From positions 1,054,001 to 1,118,000 of the forward strand of contig NZ_JAKMCR010000001.1 of NCBI RefSeq assembly GCF_022662175.1: a stretch of 64,000 nt of DNA, read 5' to 3'. Below the pieces are notes generated by a model. The model was not told the DNA's origin and did not search any database. It saw only the letters and a program-made list of their open reading frames with translations. Positions 16,961 through 25,782 of the stretch are shown here, one piece after another (within the stretch, counting starts at the first letter, position 1; the number at the start of each line of letters is the position of its first letter). The DNA comes from Aestuariivivens marinum (GTDB lineage Bacteria; Bacteroidota; Bacteroidia; Flavobacteriales; Flavobacteriaceae). The translations under genes were made by a program, and so were the position numbers.

Positions 16961-17359
16961 ATGAATAAAAAATTAGTAATAGCAGCATGTATTCTAGGGG
17001 CTACATGTGTAGTTCTAGGAGCATTTGGTGCGCATGCTCTAAAAGAACAGATCACTGTTGAAGCGCAGCAAACTTTTGAAACAGGGTTGCGCTACCAAAT
17101 GTATCACGCATTATTATTACTGTTTTTAGGGAATAACAAAACATTTTTTTCAATTAAAACAAAAAGAATAGTGTTATACCTTGTGGTTTTTGGAGTTTTG
17201 TTTTTTTCAGGATCCATTTATGGACTGGCAACAAATACACTAACGGTTTTTAATTTTAAATCTATTGCATTTATAACTCCTGTAGGAGGTTTTTTGTTAA
17301 TTTTAAGCTGGATTTTATTGATTGCTAATTTGTTAAAAAAGGAACTTAAAAAGGACTAA
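16961..17359 (+). CDS. DUF423 family membrane protein
   Basis: 132 residues with four predicted membrane helices (about 5-25, 45-60, 68-88 and 98-122). The N-terminal GATCVVLGAFGAHALKEQ and following YQMYHALLLL match the DUF423 (YgdD-like) family. These are small inner-membrane proteins of unknown function found across bacteria. Its stop is 63 bases before pckA, and pckA has its own promoter-like element in that gap. Confidence 0.85.
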   Translation: MNKKLVIAACILGATCVVLGAFGAHALKEQITVEAQQTFETGLRYQMYHALLLLFLGNNKTFFSIKTKRIVLYLVVFGVLFFSGSIYGLATNTLTVFNFKSIAFITPVGGFLLILSWILLIANLLKKELKKD

Positions 17360-17388
17360 AATTTATAAAAGCTTTAAAATAATTGTTA

Positions 17389-17396
17389 TAATTTTG
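17389..17396 (+). promoter_or_regulatory. Probable -7 element for pckA
   Basis: TAATTTTG matches TAnnTTTG and lies 26 bases upstream of the pckA ATG. No convincing TTG -33 box at normal spacing was found. Confidence 0.45.
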
Positions 17397-17422
17397 CCCG
17401 ATAACTAATTTTAAAGCGTATT

Positions 17423-19039
17423 ATGGAAAATTATGGCTCAATTACGAAAACGATTTCGTTAGAGGGTTACGGCATTAAAAATGCCAAAATTAATTATCAG
17501 TTATCACCAGAGCAGTTACATGACATTGCTATTGAAAAAGGGCAAGGCTTAGAAGCTTCTTCTGGGGCGTTAGCAGTTAATACAGGTGAATTTACAGGGC
17601 GTTCTCCAAAAGATCGTTTTATTGTTAAAGATGATATTACTAAAGATAAGATCTGGTGGGGTGATATTAACATTCCTTTTGATTCTGAAAAATTTGATAA
17701 CCTTTATAATAAGGTTGTAGATTACCTGTCGGGTAAAGAACTTTTCGTAAGGGACAGTTATGCCTGTGCCGATGACAATTACCGATTAAATATTAGGGTG
17801 ATAAACGAATATCCTTGGAGTAATCAATTTGCTTATAATATGTTTTTAAGGCCTACAGAAGCCGAATTGGATCAGTTTTCTCCAGAATGGACTGTGGTTA
17901 ATGCACCTGGTTTTATGGCAAACCCTAAAGAAGATGGAACACGTCAACATAATTTTGCTATTTTAAACTTTACTAAAAAAGTGGCATTAATAGGTGGCAC
18001 GGGTTATACTGGGGAGATTAAAAAAGGGATTTTTTCTGCATTGAATTTTATTCTTCCAGTATTTAAGGATACCCTGCCAATGCATTGTAGCGCAAATATT
18101 GGTAAAGAGAACGATACTGCTATATTTTTCGGTTTATCGGGTACTGGAAAAACCACTTTGTCTACCGATGCTAATAGAAGTTTGATTGGAGATGATGAAC
18201 ATGGATGGACCAAAGAAAATACCATATTTAATTTTGAAGGGGGATGTTATGCAAAAGTGATTAATTTATCAAGGGATAATGAACCTGAGATTTATGATGC
18301 CATAAAGAAGGGAGCCATTTTAGAAAATGTCATCCTTGATGAAGAAGGTCATGTAGATTTTAAGGACACTTCAATTACACAAAACACTCGCGTAAGTTAC
18401 CCTATATATCATATAGATAATATTCAAACACCTTCAATTGCTAAAAACCCAAAACATATTTTCTTTTTAACGGCAGATGCTTTTGGGGTTATACCGCCAA
18501 TTTCTAAATTAACACCCAGCCAGGCCGCCTATCACTTTATTTCTGGATATACAGCAAAAGTTGCAGGTACCGAGGCAGGTGTGGTTGAGCCACAACCTTC
18601 ATTTTCTGCATGCTTTGGAGCGCCTTTTATGCCCTTGCACCCAGCAAAATATGCCGAAATGTTAAGTAAAAAAATGATAGAAGCAGGCGTCAATGTGTGG
18701 TTGGTTAATACGGGCTGGACTGGCGGACCTTATGGTGTAGGTAAGCGTATGGAATTGAAATACACCAGAGCTATGATTAATGCTGTGTTAGAAGGACACC
18801 TTGGGTTATATAATTACGACGATTATCATATCCATTCCGTTTTTGGCGTAGCACAGCCTAGAACCTGCCCGGGAGTACCTACTCGTGTGTTGAGCCCTCG
18901 TGCTACTTGGAATGATGATGAAGCCTATTATAAAATGGCATTTAAATTAACCAATGCATTTCGTGAGAACTTTAAAAAGTTTGAAGCCCACTGTAGTGAA
19001 GAAATACGTCGTGGTGGTCCGCAACGGTATGCGTTTTAA
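17423..19039 (+). CDS. pckA: Phosphoenolpyruvate carboxykinase (ATP)
   Basis: 538 residues, the normal length for the ATP-dependent enzyme. It converts oxaloacetate and ATP to phosphoenolpyruvate, CO2 and ADP, the first committed step of gluconeogenesis. The kinase P-loop GLSGTGKTTLS is at about 237-247, the metal/PEP region LIGDDEHGW follows, and the conserved substrate loop FTGRSPKDRF is near residue 53. The C-terminal ATP-binding RMELKYTRAMI and TRVLSPRATW are also present. It has a promoter-like element upstream and a strong terminator downstream, so it is probably its own transcription unit. Confidence 0.98.
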   Translation: MENYGSITKTISLEGYGIKNAKINYQLSPEQLHDIAIEKGQGLEASSGALAVNTGEFTGRSPKDRFIVKDDITKDKIWWGDINIPFDSEKFDNLYNKVVDYLSGKELFVRDSYACADDNYRLNIRVINEYPWSNQFAYNMFLRPTEAELDQFSPEWTVVNAPGFMANPKEDGTRQHNFAILNFTKKVALIGGTGYTGEIKKGIFSALNFILPVFKDTLPMHCSANIGKENDTAIFFGLSGTGKTTLSTDANRSLIGDDEHGWTKENTIFNFEGGCYAKVINLSRDNEPEIYDAIKKGAILENVILDEEGHVDFKDTSITQNTRVSYPIYHIDNIQTPSIAKNPKHIFFLTADAFGVIPPISKLTPSQAAYHFISGYTAKVAGTEAGVVEPQPSFSACFGAPFMPLHPAKYAEMLSKKMIEAGVNVWLVNTGWTGGPYGVGKRMELKYTRAMINAVLEGHLGLYNYDDYHIHSVFGVAQPRTCPGVPTRVLSPRATWNDDEAYYKMAFKLTNAFRENFKKFEAHCSEEIRRGGPQRYAF

Positions 19040-19042
19040 ATT

Positions 19043-19077
19043 AAAAAGGGGTTGTCTAAAAGACAACCCCTTTTTTT
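19043..19077 (+). terminator. Strong rho-independent terminator after pckA
   Basis: A 15-base arm AAAAAGGGGTTGTCT pairs perfectly with AGACAACCCCTTTTT across a three-base loop. The A and T ends make it usable from both strands, so it may also serve the convergent hemD-like gene. Confidence 0.93.
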
Positions 19078-19090
19078 GTTAAGAAAGAAG

Positions 19091-19840
19091 TTATTTCCTT
19101 TTATTAACCTCTTCAATATATTTTTCCAAAGCCATGGTCATAGATGGCGTTTCAGGCGTAGGTGCGGCAATGTCCACGCGTAACCCTCGCTCTTCAACCG
19201 CTTTAATCGTGGTATTTCCAAATACAGCAATACGTGTATCGTTCTGTTTGAAATCCGGGAAGTTTTGAAATAAGGATTCAATCCCAGAAGGACTAAAGAA
19301 CACCAATACATCATAGTATACATCGGCTAAATCCGACAGGTCACTAACAACCGTTTTGTAAAAGGTAGCTTGTTTCCAATTAACGCCTAAAGCATCCATG
19401 GTTTCAGGAACCTCTGGTTTAACTTTATCAGTGTTTGGCAATAGGAATTTTTCGTCCTTATATTTTTTAATTAAAGGTGAAAGTTCAGCAAATGTACGTT
19501 TTCCAACATATATTTTACGCTTTCTGTATACCACATATTTTTGTAAATAATAGGCTACCGCTTCAGACTGACAGAAATACTTCATGGTGTCTGGCACCTT
19601 AAAACGCATTTCTTCGGCAACCCTAAAAAAATGGTCAACAGCATTTCTACTGGTTAATATAATGGCGGTATAATTGTTCAGGTCTACTTTTTGTTGTCTT
19701 ACTTCTTTTGCAGGTAATCCTTCAACATGTATAAAAGGCCTGAAATCAATTTTTACCTTTTGCTTATCTATTAAATCGAAGTACGGGGAATTCTCTATTT
19801 TAGGTTCTGGTTGGGAAACCAAAATCGTTTTCACTTTCAT
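19091..19840 (-). CDS. hemD: Uroporphyrinogen-III synthase family protein
   Basis: About 249 residues of the HemD fold (two Rossmann-like domains). Recognisable points are TILVSQPEPKIENSPYFDLI at the start, LTSRNAVDHFF near residue 67, FFSPSGIESLF near 175, and AVFGNTTIKAVEERG near 205. HemD closes hydroxymethylbilane into uroporphyrinogen III in heme synthesis. The family is poorly conserved, so the assignment rests on these blocks and on the neighbour: in Bacteroidota a DUF4271 gene commonly sits just upstream, as here. I chose ATG at 19840; a GTG two codons earlier (19846) is also possible. Confidence 0.82.
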   Translation of the reverse strand: MKVKTILVSQPEPKIENSPYFDLIDKQKVKIDFRPFIHVEGLPAKEVRQQKVDLNNYTAIILTSRNAVDHFFRVAEEMRFKVPDTMKYFCQSEAVAYYLQKYVVYRKRKIYVGKRTFAELSPLIKKYKDEKFLLPNTDKVKPEVPETMDALGVNWKQATFYKTVVSDLSDLADVYYDVLVFFSPSGIESLFQNFPDFKQNDTRIAVFGNTTIKAVEERGLRVDIAAPTPETPSMTMALEKYIEEVNKRK

Positions 19841-19861
19841 AGGCACAAGTAGTTTGTTCTT

Positions 19862-20509
19862 TTAATCTAAAATAAAAACCTTATATAAAATAATATAGGG
19901 TGCTATTTCAAGTGCGCAAAGATACAAAATAAAATAGAAAAAATTTGTTTTTATTAAACTTTGGTGCCTTTTAAACGACGTGACTAACCCCGTAATATTA
20001 ACAACAAATAAAAGGCCTAACATGATGTAAAATAAAGGCGCAGAAGGTTTAAAACTATAAATCAAAAAAGCATTGATAGGTAACAGCATAAGACCCAAAT
20101 AATTTTTGTAGGTTATTTTTTGAAACAGATAGGTGTCTATTAGATTGTCAATCTCAAAAAGGCTACCTATTAAGCGTTCTATTAAAACTTTTATTAGAAT
20201 AAATGAACCTATACCGACGGTTATTTTAAAAAGTAAGTTTATAGAGGTGTAATCTATGCCGTTAAAAAACTGCAAAGCTAGAATGACAAATATAGATGCA
20301 GAAATTATTAAATTGACAAATAAAAGCGCATCAAATTTGTCGAAAAACTTCTGGTCTCTTGCATAAATGTTCAGGTATTTCGAGTTTGTAAAAACATAAA
20401 TAAACTCGTTAAAGCGTTTGGAAGACACCAATTTAGCAATCGCCACAATAAGCAAACAAGCTACCAGTAAAATAGTAAAGAGTTCATTTGAAGGTGTTTC
20501 ACGAATCAT
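19862..20509 (-). CDS. DUF4271 membrane protein
   Basis: 215 residues with about five to six hydrophobic segments, starting near residues 10-25 and 55-80. The sequence FNEFIYVFTNSKYLNIYARD near residue 33 and the overall layout match DUF4271, a Bacteroidota-only family. It precedes the hemD-like gene on the same strand by about 20 bases and is probably co-transcribed. Function is unknown; a link to heme synthesis is only suggested by the repeated neighbourhood. Confidence 0.8.
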   Translation of the reverse strand: MIRETPSNELFTILLVACLLIVAIAKLVSSKRFNEFIYVFTNSKYLNIYARDQKFFDKFDALLFVNLIISASIFVILALQFFNGIDYTSINLLFKITVGIGSFILIKVLIERLIGSLFEIDNLIDTYLFQKITYKNYLGLMLLPINAFLIYSFKPSAPLFYIMLGLLFVVNITGLVTSFKRHQSLIKTNFFYFILYLCALEIAPYIILYKVFILD

Positions 20510-20585
20510 GCAATAAAATTATCATAATTTTTATTACCTGCTTAATTATTAAGGAATATTTAAAATAAATAAAAAGCTAATGCCT

Positions 20586-20593
20586 TACATTTG
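20586..20593 (+). promoter_or_regulatory. Probable -7 element for the glycosyltransferase operon
   Basis: TACATTTG fits TAnnTTTG and lies about 31 bases before the ATG at 20625. It sits in the divergent region shared with the DUF4271 gene. Confidence 0.45.
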
Positions 20594-20624
20594 CTAAAAA
20601 TTATTGATTTTAATTGTAAAGTTG

Positions 20625-21347
20625 ATGCAAAAAAGCATTGTCATTATTCCTACATATAATGAAATAGAAAATATAGAACTTATCATTAGAGCTGTATTTT
20701 CACAATCTGAAGCTATACATATATTGGTGGTAGACGATAATTCACCAGACTTAACCGCTTTGAAAGTCAAAGAGCTTCAGAATGAATTTTCTAAACGCTT
20801 ATTTTTAGAAACCCGTAAAGAAAAATCGGGGTTAGGAACGGCTTATATACATGGATTTAAATGGTGTTTAGGTAGGGAATATGATTATATTTTTGAAATG
20901 GATGCCGATTTTTCACATAATCCAGAAGATTTGATTAAACTTTATAATGCTTGTCATGTCGAAGGAGCCGATTTAGCTATTGGCTCACGTTATATTACTG
21001 GGGTTAATGTGGTAAATTGGCCCATGAGTAGGGTGCTCATGTCATATTTGGCTTCTAAATATGTGAGGTTAATAACCGGTATGAAGATATATGACACTAC
21101 AGCTGGTTTTGTATGTTATAAAAGAAAGGTTTTAGAGACTATAAACTTAAATACAATTAAGTTTATAGGCTATGCGTTTCAAATAGAAATGAAGTTTAAG
21201 AGCCATTTAAAAAATTTCAAAATAGTGGAAGTGCCCGTTATTTTTACCGATAGAACCAAGGGGGAATCTAAACTAAGTTCAGGGATTATTTCTGAAGCTA
21301 TTTTTGGGGTCATTTCCATGAAAATCAAAAGTTTATTTAAAAAATAG
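20625..21347 (+). CDS. Polyprenol monophosphate mannose/glucose synthase-like glycosyltransferase (GT2)
   Basis: About 240 residues of GT-A fold, family 2. The start VIIPTYNEIENIELIIRAVF, the metal-binding EMDADFSHNPEDL and SRYITG are diagnostic of the Dpm1-like subgroup. That subgroup moves a sugar from a nucleotide donor to polyprenyl phosphate on the inner face of the membrane. There are no clear membrane helices, as in the single-domain forms. I chose ATG at 20625 over the TTG at 20604 because the former directly precedes the conserved core. Its stop is 7 bases before the dihydroorotase ATG, so the genes form an operon. Confidence 0.88.
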   Translation: MQKSIVIIPTYNEIENIELIIRAVFSQSEAIHILVVDDNSPDLTALKVKELQNEFSKRLFLETRKEKSGLGTAYIHGFKWCLGREYDYIFEMDADFSHNPEDLIKLYNACHVEGADLAIGSRYITGVNVVNWPMSRVLMSYLASKYVRLITGMKIYDTTAGFVCYKRKVLETINLNTIKFIGYAFQIEMKFKSHLKNFKIVEVPVIFTDRTKGESKLSSGIISEAIFGVISMKIKSLFKK

Positions 21348-21354
21348 ATTGTGT

Positions 21355-22701
21355 ATGAGTGAGAAAACAACATTGATAAAAAATGCAAAAATTGTAAATG
21401 AAGGACGCATTTTTAATGGCGATGTTTTAATAAAGGGCGAATTTATTGTCCAAATAGAGGATTCCATAAGTGCAAAATCATCGGATGTTGTGGTTGTTGA
21501 TGCCGAAGGAAAATTGTTGATGCCGGGGGTGATAGACGATCAGGTGCATTTTAGGGAGCCAGGTTTAACACATAAGGCTGATATAGCTTCTGAATCTAAA
21601 GCAGCCATAGCGGGAGGAATTACGTCATTTATAGAGATGCCTAACACCAATCCGCAAACTACGACCATTGAAAAAATGGAGGAGAAGTTCGACATTGCTT
21701 CAAAAACTGCTTTTGCCAACTATTCTTTTATGTTTGGGGGAACCAATGATAACTTGGATGAAATTTTAAAAGTGGATCCCAGGTCGGTTGCAGGATTAAA
21801 ATTATTTTTAGGGTCTTCAACCGGTAATATGTTAGTGGATGATCCTCAGGTATTAGAAAAAATATTCAAAAGTACCAATATGGTTATTTCGGTACATTGT
21901 GAAGACGAAACTACCATAAGGCAAAACCTTCAAGAGCACATAGAAAAATATGGGGACGATATCCCCATTAATAAACACCCTATTATAAGAAGTGAGGAAG
22001 CTTGTTATTTGTCATCTTCTAAAGCTATTGAATTAGCAAAAAAAACAGGTGCGAGGTTACATGTGTTTCATTTATCTACGGGAAAAGAAACCCATTTATT
22101 TTCAAACAAAAAACCATTGAAGGATAAAAAAATTACAGCCGAGGTTTGTGTACACCATTTGTGGTTTAGTGATGAAGATTACGATAAAAAAGGGACATTA
22201 ATTAAATGGAATCCTGCCGTGAAAACTAAAACAGACAGAAAACAACTGTTGGAAGCCTTGCTGGATGATAGGATTGATGTAATTGCTACAGACCATGCCC
22301 CACATACCTTAAAAGAAAAACAAAATAATTATACCCAAGCACCATCTGGGGGACCTTTGGTACAACATGCTTTGCCGGCACTTTTGGAAATGTATCACCA
22401 AGACAAGATTTCCATAGAAAAAGTTGTTGAAAAAATGTGCCATAATCCAGCCATATTATTTCAAATTGAAAAAAGAGGTTATATAAAGGAAGGCTATTAT
22501 GCCGATCTGGTATTAGTGGATTTAAATAATCCTTGGACGGTTAAAAAGGAGAATATTTTATATAAATGTGGGTGGTCACCTTTTGAAGGAACCACATTTA
22601 AGTCTAGAATCACCCATACGTTTTTAAATGGTAGTCTGGTTTTTAATAACTTTAAGTTTGCAAGTGCAAGTGCTGCAAAACGCTTAACTTTTAACAGATG
22701 A
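21355..22701 (+). CDS. pyrC: Dihydroorotase (Bacteroidota type)
   Basis: About 448 residues of the cyclic amidohydrolase family, closing carbamoyl-aspartate to dihydroorotate in pyrimidine synthesis. Seen are the carboxylated-lysine segment GLKLFLGSSTGN, metal histidines in ISVHCEDE and RLHVFHLSTGKE, and the catalytic aspartate in VIATDHAPHT. The first metal motif, usually DxHxHxR, reads DDQVHFREPG, so the first histidine is glutamine. I believe this is usual for Bacteroidota dihydroorotases. ATG at 21355 is preferred over TTG at 21349. The stop overlaps the DUF4296 start (ATGA). Confidence 0.9.
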   Translation: MSEKTTLIKNAKIVNEGRIFNGDVLIKGEFIVQIEDSISAKSSDVVVVDAEGKLLMPGVIDDQVHFREPGLTHKADIASESKAAIAGGITSFIEMPNTNPQTTTIEKMEEKFDIASKTAFANYSFMFGGTNDNLDEILKVDPRSVAGLKLFLGSSTGNMLVDDPQVLEKIFKSTNMVISVHCEDETTIRQNLQEHIEKYGDDIPINKHPIIRSEEACYLSSSKAIELAKKTGARLHVFHLSTGKETHLFSNKKPLKDKKITAEVCVHHLWFSDEDYDKKGTLIKWNPAVKTKTDRKQLLEALLDDRIDVIATDHAPHTLKEKQNNYTQAPSGGPLVQHALPALLEMYHQDKISIEKVVEKMCHNPAILFQIEKRGYIKEGYYADLVLVDLNNPWTVKKENILYKCGWSPFEGTTFKSRITHTFLNGSLVFNNFKFASASAAKRLTFNR

Positions 22702-23315
22702 TTGTAAAACGTACTACTTTGGTTCTAATAGGTATTCTTTTTCTAGGATGCTACGGGCTTAAGAACCCCAAAAAGCCTAAGAACTTAATATCTAAGGACG
22801 ATATGGTCAATATTTTAATCGATATTAGATTAATATCGGCTACAACAGGAAATAATAAAAGGACTTTAGATAAAGAAGTAACCGATAAAGAAGCCTATAT
22901 CTTGAACAAGTATAACATAGATAGTTTACAATTTGCCCTAAGCAATGAGTACTACGCCTATCGTGTTGATGATTACGATGATATTTATACTAGGGTAAAG
23001 GATAGTTTGGAAGCTTTAAAAATCTATTACAAGGATTTAGAAACTAAGGAAATTAATACGAAAAAAAAGCAAGACTCTCTGCGAGAACTTGTTAAAAAGG
23101 ATCGTTTAATGTTGAACAAAAAACTGGATTCTGTAAAAATAGCAATGCAAAAAGATACTCTTGGATTAAAAATGAAGTTGGATTCTATTAGAACAGCACA
23201 TCAATCTATAAGACGTGAAATTGAAAATGACTCTCTATTGGAGGTCGAGTTTATGGAGCAAGTTAAAAAAGAAGGGCTTATTCCACCTGTTTCAGATAAT
23301 GTTGGCCAAGATTAA
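22698..23315 (+). CDS. DUF4296 lipoprotein
   Basis: 205 residues. The N-terminus is a lipoprotein signal with lipobox LFLGC (cysteine 18). Residues about 28-110 match DUF4296: ISKDDMVNILIDIRLISATT, then ILNKYNIDSLQFALSNEYYA. The second half is highly charged and helical (KKKQDSLRELVKKDRL and similar heptad-like text), probably a coiled coil. It overlaps the dihydroorotase stop by four bases, and its last 38 bases overlap the 3' end of the convergent SDR gene. Function unknown; expected to be anchored in a membrane facing the periplasm. Confidence 0.82.
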   Translation: MIVKRTTLVLIGILFLGCYGLKNPKKPKNLISKDDMVNILIDIRLISATTGNNKRTLDKEVTDKEAYILNKYNIDSLQFALSNEYYAYRVDDYDDIYTRVKDSLEALKIYYKDLETKEINTKKKQDSLRELVKKDRLMLNKKLDSVKIAMQKDTLGLKMKLDSIRTAHQSIRREIENDSLLEVEFMEQVKKEGLIPPVSDNVGQD

Positions 23316-24288
23316 CTATTATATTATCTATGGGTTTAAAACTGTAGTTTAAAGTCTTTTCTATTTTATTGCTGCTATATTGTCTTTCCTTTTGAAGCAC
23401 TTTGGCAATATGCTTGGTGAGTCTTCGGGGGCTTCCTGTTAAAGTATTTGCTAACCAATCCAATCGCCAAGCAATCCCAAGCATTAATACCGAAGCCATT
23501 TTTTTTGGTGGTTTTTGGTTTACAGCTACCGACAAATGTTGTAAAAAACGTTTGTAGGGCCAATTTTCGGCAACTATCAGAAAACGTTCGTTCTCTATAT
23601 CACTTTGCATTAAACCAATCATTATGGATACAACATCTTCAACTGCTACAAGGGCAATAGTGCCTTTAGTGAAAAAATGAATGCCCTTATAAGCTCGTTT
23701 AAAAAGACTCCCGCTACCATTGTTCCAAAAGCCAGATCCTAATATAACACCAGGATTTACTATAACGGTATTCAAACCTTCTTGGGTTCCTCGCCAAACC
23801 TCCATTTCTGCACCATATTTTGTAATGCCATAAGCACTATTGTCGCCTTCTGGGTTCCAAAACGTGTTTTCGGTTATCATTTCACCATTTATGGATGTGC
23901 CAAGTGTTGATATGGAACTCACGTAGCACAACTTTGTAACTTGTTTGTCAATACAAATATTAACGATATTGGCGGTGCCTTCAATATTTATCCTGCGTAA
24001 AAGGTAATATTTACTGGGTTCTAGCGAAACAAATGCAGCACAATGGTACACAAAAGAGACATCCTTAAAAGCTTTAGTTAATGAAGGGATGTCTAAAATA
24101 TCAGCTTTTATCCAAATAATTTTATCATACAAAGCATTATAATCATTCGTGTAAGAAAGAAAAACCTGCTTTACCTTTTTAAGACTACTTTCATTACGAT
24201 AAATAGCTTTTACACATGTATTGCTTTCAACAAGTTTAAAGAGTAAATGAGCTCCAACCAATCCTGTACCACCAGTAACTAAAATCAT
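23278..24288 (-). CDS. NAD-dependent epimerase/dehydratase (extended SDR)
   Basis: 336 residues. The N-terminal nucleotide-binding motif is VTGGTGLVGAHLL (residues 4-16). SSISTLG and the catalytic YGITKYGAE (Tyr-x3-Lys) follow at about 122-165. The closest recognisable subgroup is the 3-beta-hydroxysteroid-dehydrogenase-like or dihydroflavonol-reductase-like SDRs. The substrate is not visible in the sequence. It is next to the dihydroorotase/DUF4296 pair, as is usual in Flavobacteriia, but is transcribed towards them. It shares a divergent promoter region with tyrS. Confidence 0.87.
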   Translation of the reverse strand: MILVTGGTGLVGAHLLFKLVESNTCVKAIYRNESSLKKVKQVFLSYTNDYNALYDKIIWIKADILDIPSLTKAFKDVSFVYHCAAFVSLEPSKYYLLRRINIEGTANIVNICIDKQVTKLCYVSSISTLGTSINGEMITENTFWNPEGDNSAYGITKYGAEMEVWRGTQEGLNTVIVNPGVILGSGFWNNGSGSLFKRAYKGIHFFTKGTIALVAVEDVVSIMIGLMQSDIENERFLIVAENWPYKRFLQHLSVAVNQKPPKKMASVLMLGIAWRLDWLANTLTGSPRRLTKHIAKVLQKERQYSSNKIEKTLNYSFKPIDNIIVNLGQHYLKQVE

Positions 24289-24341
24289 GCAACTAATGTA
24301 AAGAAATATTAAGAATGCACGAGTAATTATAAGTGTATTTT

Positions 24342-24349
24342 TATCTTTG
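24342..24349 (+). promoter_or_regulatory. Probable -7 element for tyrS
   Basis: TATCTTTG matches TAnnTTTG exactly and lies 29 bases upstream of the tyrS ATG. No clear TTG at -33. Confidence 0.5.
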
Positions 24350-24378
24350 CCCTAGTTTATAAAAAAATCAAAAAGACA

Positions 24379-25674
24379 ATGAAGAATTTCGTTGAAGAAT
24401 TAACTTGGAGAGGGATGATCCATACAGTAATGCCAGGGGCCGAAGACCATTTAATGGAAGGGATACGCAGTGCTTATGTAGGGTTCGATCCAACAGCAGA
24501 TTCTTTACATATTGGTAACTTGGTCCCCATTATGCTTTTGGCGCATTACCAACGTTGTGGTCATAAACCTATAGCTTTGGTGGGTGGTGCCACAGGTATG
24601 ATTGGAGACCCTTCGGGAAAATCCAATGAACGTAATTTATTGGATGAAAAAACCTTGCGCCATAATCAAGAAGCCATAAAAAAACAATTGTCACATTTTT
24701 TAGATTTTGAAAGTGATGCAGAAAACGCAGCTGTTTTAGTGAATAATTACGATTGGATGAAAGACTTTTCATTTTTAGGGTTTATTCGCGATGTAGGTAA
24801 GCATATTACTGTAAACTATATGATGGCAAAGGATTCAGTTAAAAACAGAATTTCTTCAGATACTGCTTCAGAAGGGATGAGTTTTACCGAATTCACCTAT
24901 CAATTGGTACAAGGTTACGATTTTCTTCATTTATACAGAGATATTAATTGCACCTTGCAAATGGGTGGTAGCGATCAGTGGGGTAATATCACTACGGGAA
25001 CCGAACTGATTAGGCGTATTGGTAACGGCAAAGGGTTTGCAATAACCTGTCCGTTAATTACAAAGTCCGACGGCTCTAAATTTGGAAAGTCGGAAGGTGG
25101 TAATGTATGGTTGGATGCCAATAGAACATCACCTTACAAATTCTACCAATATTGGCTGAACTCAAGTGATGAAGATGCTGAAAAGTATATTAAGATTTTT
25201 ACTTTTTTAAACAAAGAAGAAATTAATGCTTTAATAGATATACATCAAGAAGCGCCACATTTACGTGTGTTACAAAAACGTTTGGCAGAGGAAATTACTA
25301 CAATGGTGCATTCTAAAGACGATTTGGAAAATGCTATCAAAGCAAGTAATATTCTATTTGGAAAATCTACTAGCGAAGATTTAAAACAATTGAATGAACA
25401 AACATTTTTAGATGTCTTTGATGGTGTACCTCAAACTGAAATTGCTTTGACCGATATTGAAAACGGATTGGATGTTATAGGGGCATTGGCAGAAAAAGGC
25501 GGTTTCTTAAAATCGAATGGCGAAGCTCGAAGGGCCTTAAAGGAAAATTCTATAGCGGTAAATAAGGAAAAAGTAGGCGAAGATTATACTATAACGACCA
25601 ACGATTTAATCAACAACAAGTTTGTATTGTTACAACGTGGTAAGAAGAATTATTTTGTCTTAACCGTAAAATAA
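24379..25674 (+). CDS. tyrS: Tyrosine--tRNA ligase
   Basis: 431-residue class I aminoacyl-tRNA synthetase, the usual length for the TyrRS with a C-terminal S4 domain. The HIGH motif is HIGN at 44-47 ([11 protein letters not shown]). The KMSKS motif is KFGKS at about 233-237. Tyrosine-binding residues are in [12 protein letters not shown] and [11 protein letters not shown]. The S4-like RNA-binding domain at the end includes [18 protein letters not shown] promoter-like element and a strong terminator mark it as a single-gene unit. Confidence 0.97.
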   Translation: MKNFVEELTWRGMIHTVMPGAEDHLMEGIRSAYVGFDPTADSLHIGNLVPIMLLAHYQRCGHKPIALVGGATGMIGDPSGKSNERNLLDEKTLRHNQEAIKKQLSHFLDFESDAENAAVLVNNYDWMKDFSFLGFIRDVGKHITVNYMMAKDSVKNRISSDTASEGMSFTEFTYQLVQGYDFLHLYRDINCTLQMGGSDQWGNITTGTELIRRIGNGKGFAITCPLITKSDGSKFGKSEGGNVWLDANRTSPYKFYQYWLNSSDEDAEKYIKIFTFLNKEEINALIDIHQEAPHLRVLQKRLAEEITTMVHSKDDLENAIKASNILFGKSTSEDLKQLNEQTFLDVFDGVPQTEIALTDIENGLDVIGALAEKGGFLKSNGEARRALKENSIAVNKEKVGEDYTITTNDLINNKFVLLQRGKKNYFVLTVK

Positions 25675-25676
25675 TA

Positions 25677-25709
25677 AAAGGCCTGATTTAATGTTAAATC
25701 GGGCCTTTT
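25677..25709 (+). terminator. Rho-independent terminator after tyrS
   Basis: AAAAGGCCTGATTTAA pairs with TTAAATCGGGCCTTTT (one mismatch/wobble) around a short loop, ending in T. It starts 2 bases after the stop. Confidence 0.88.
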
Positions 25710-25782
25710 GTTTAACCAACCAATAAACTAAAAAACTTTTCTTTTTCTTAGCATTGGTTTAGTCGTAAGTTTTATAAAGACC

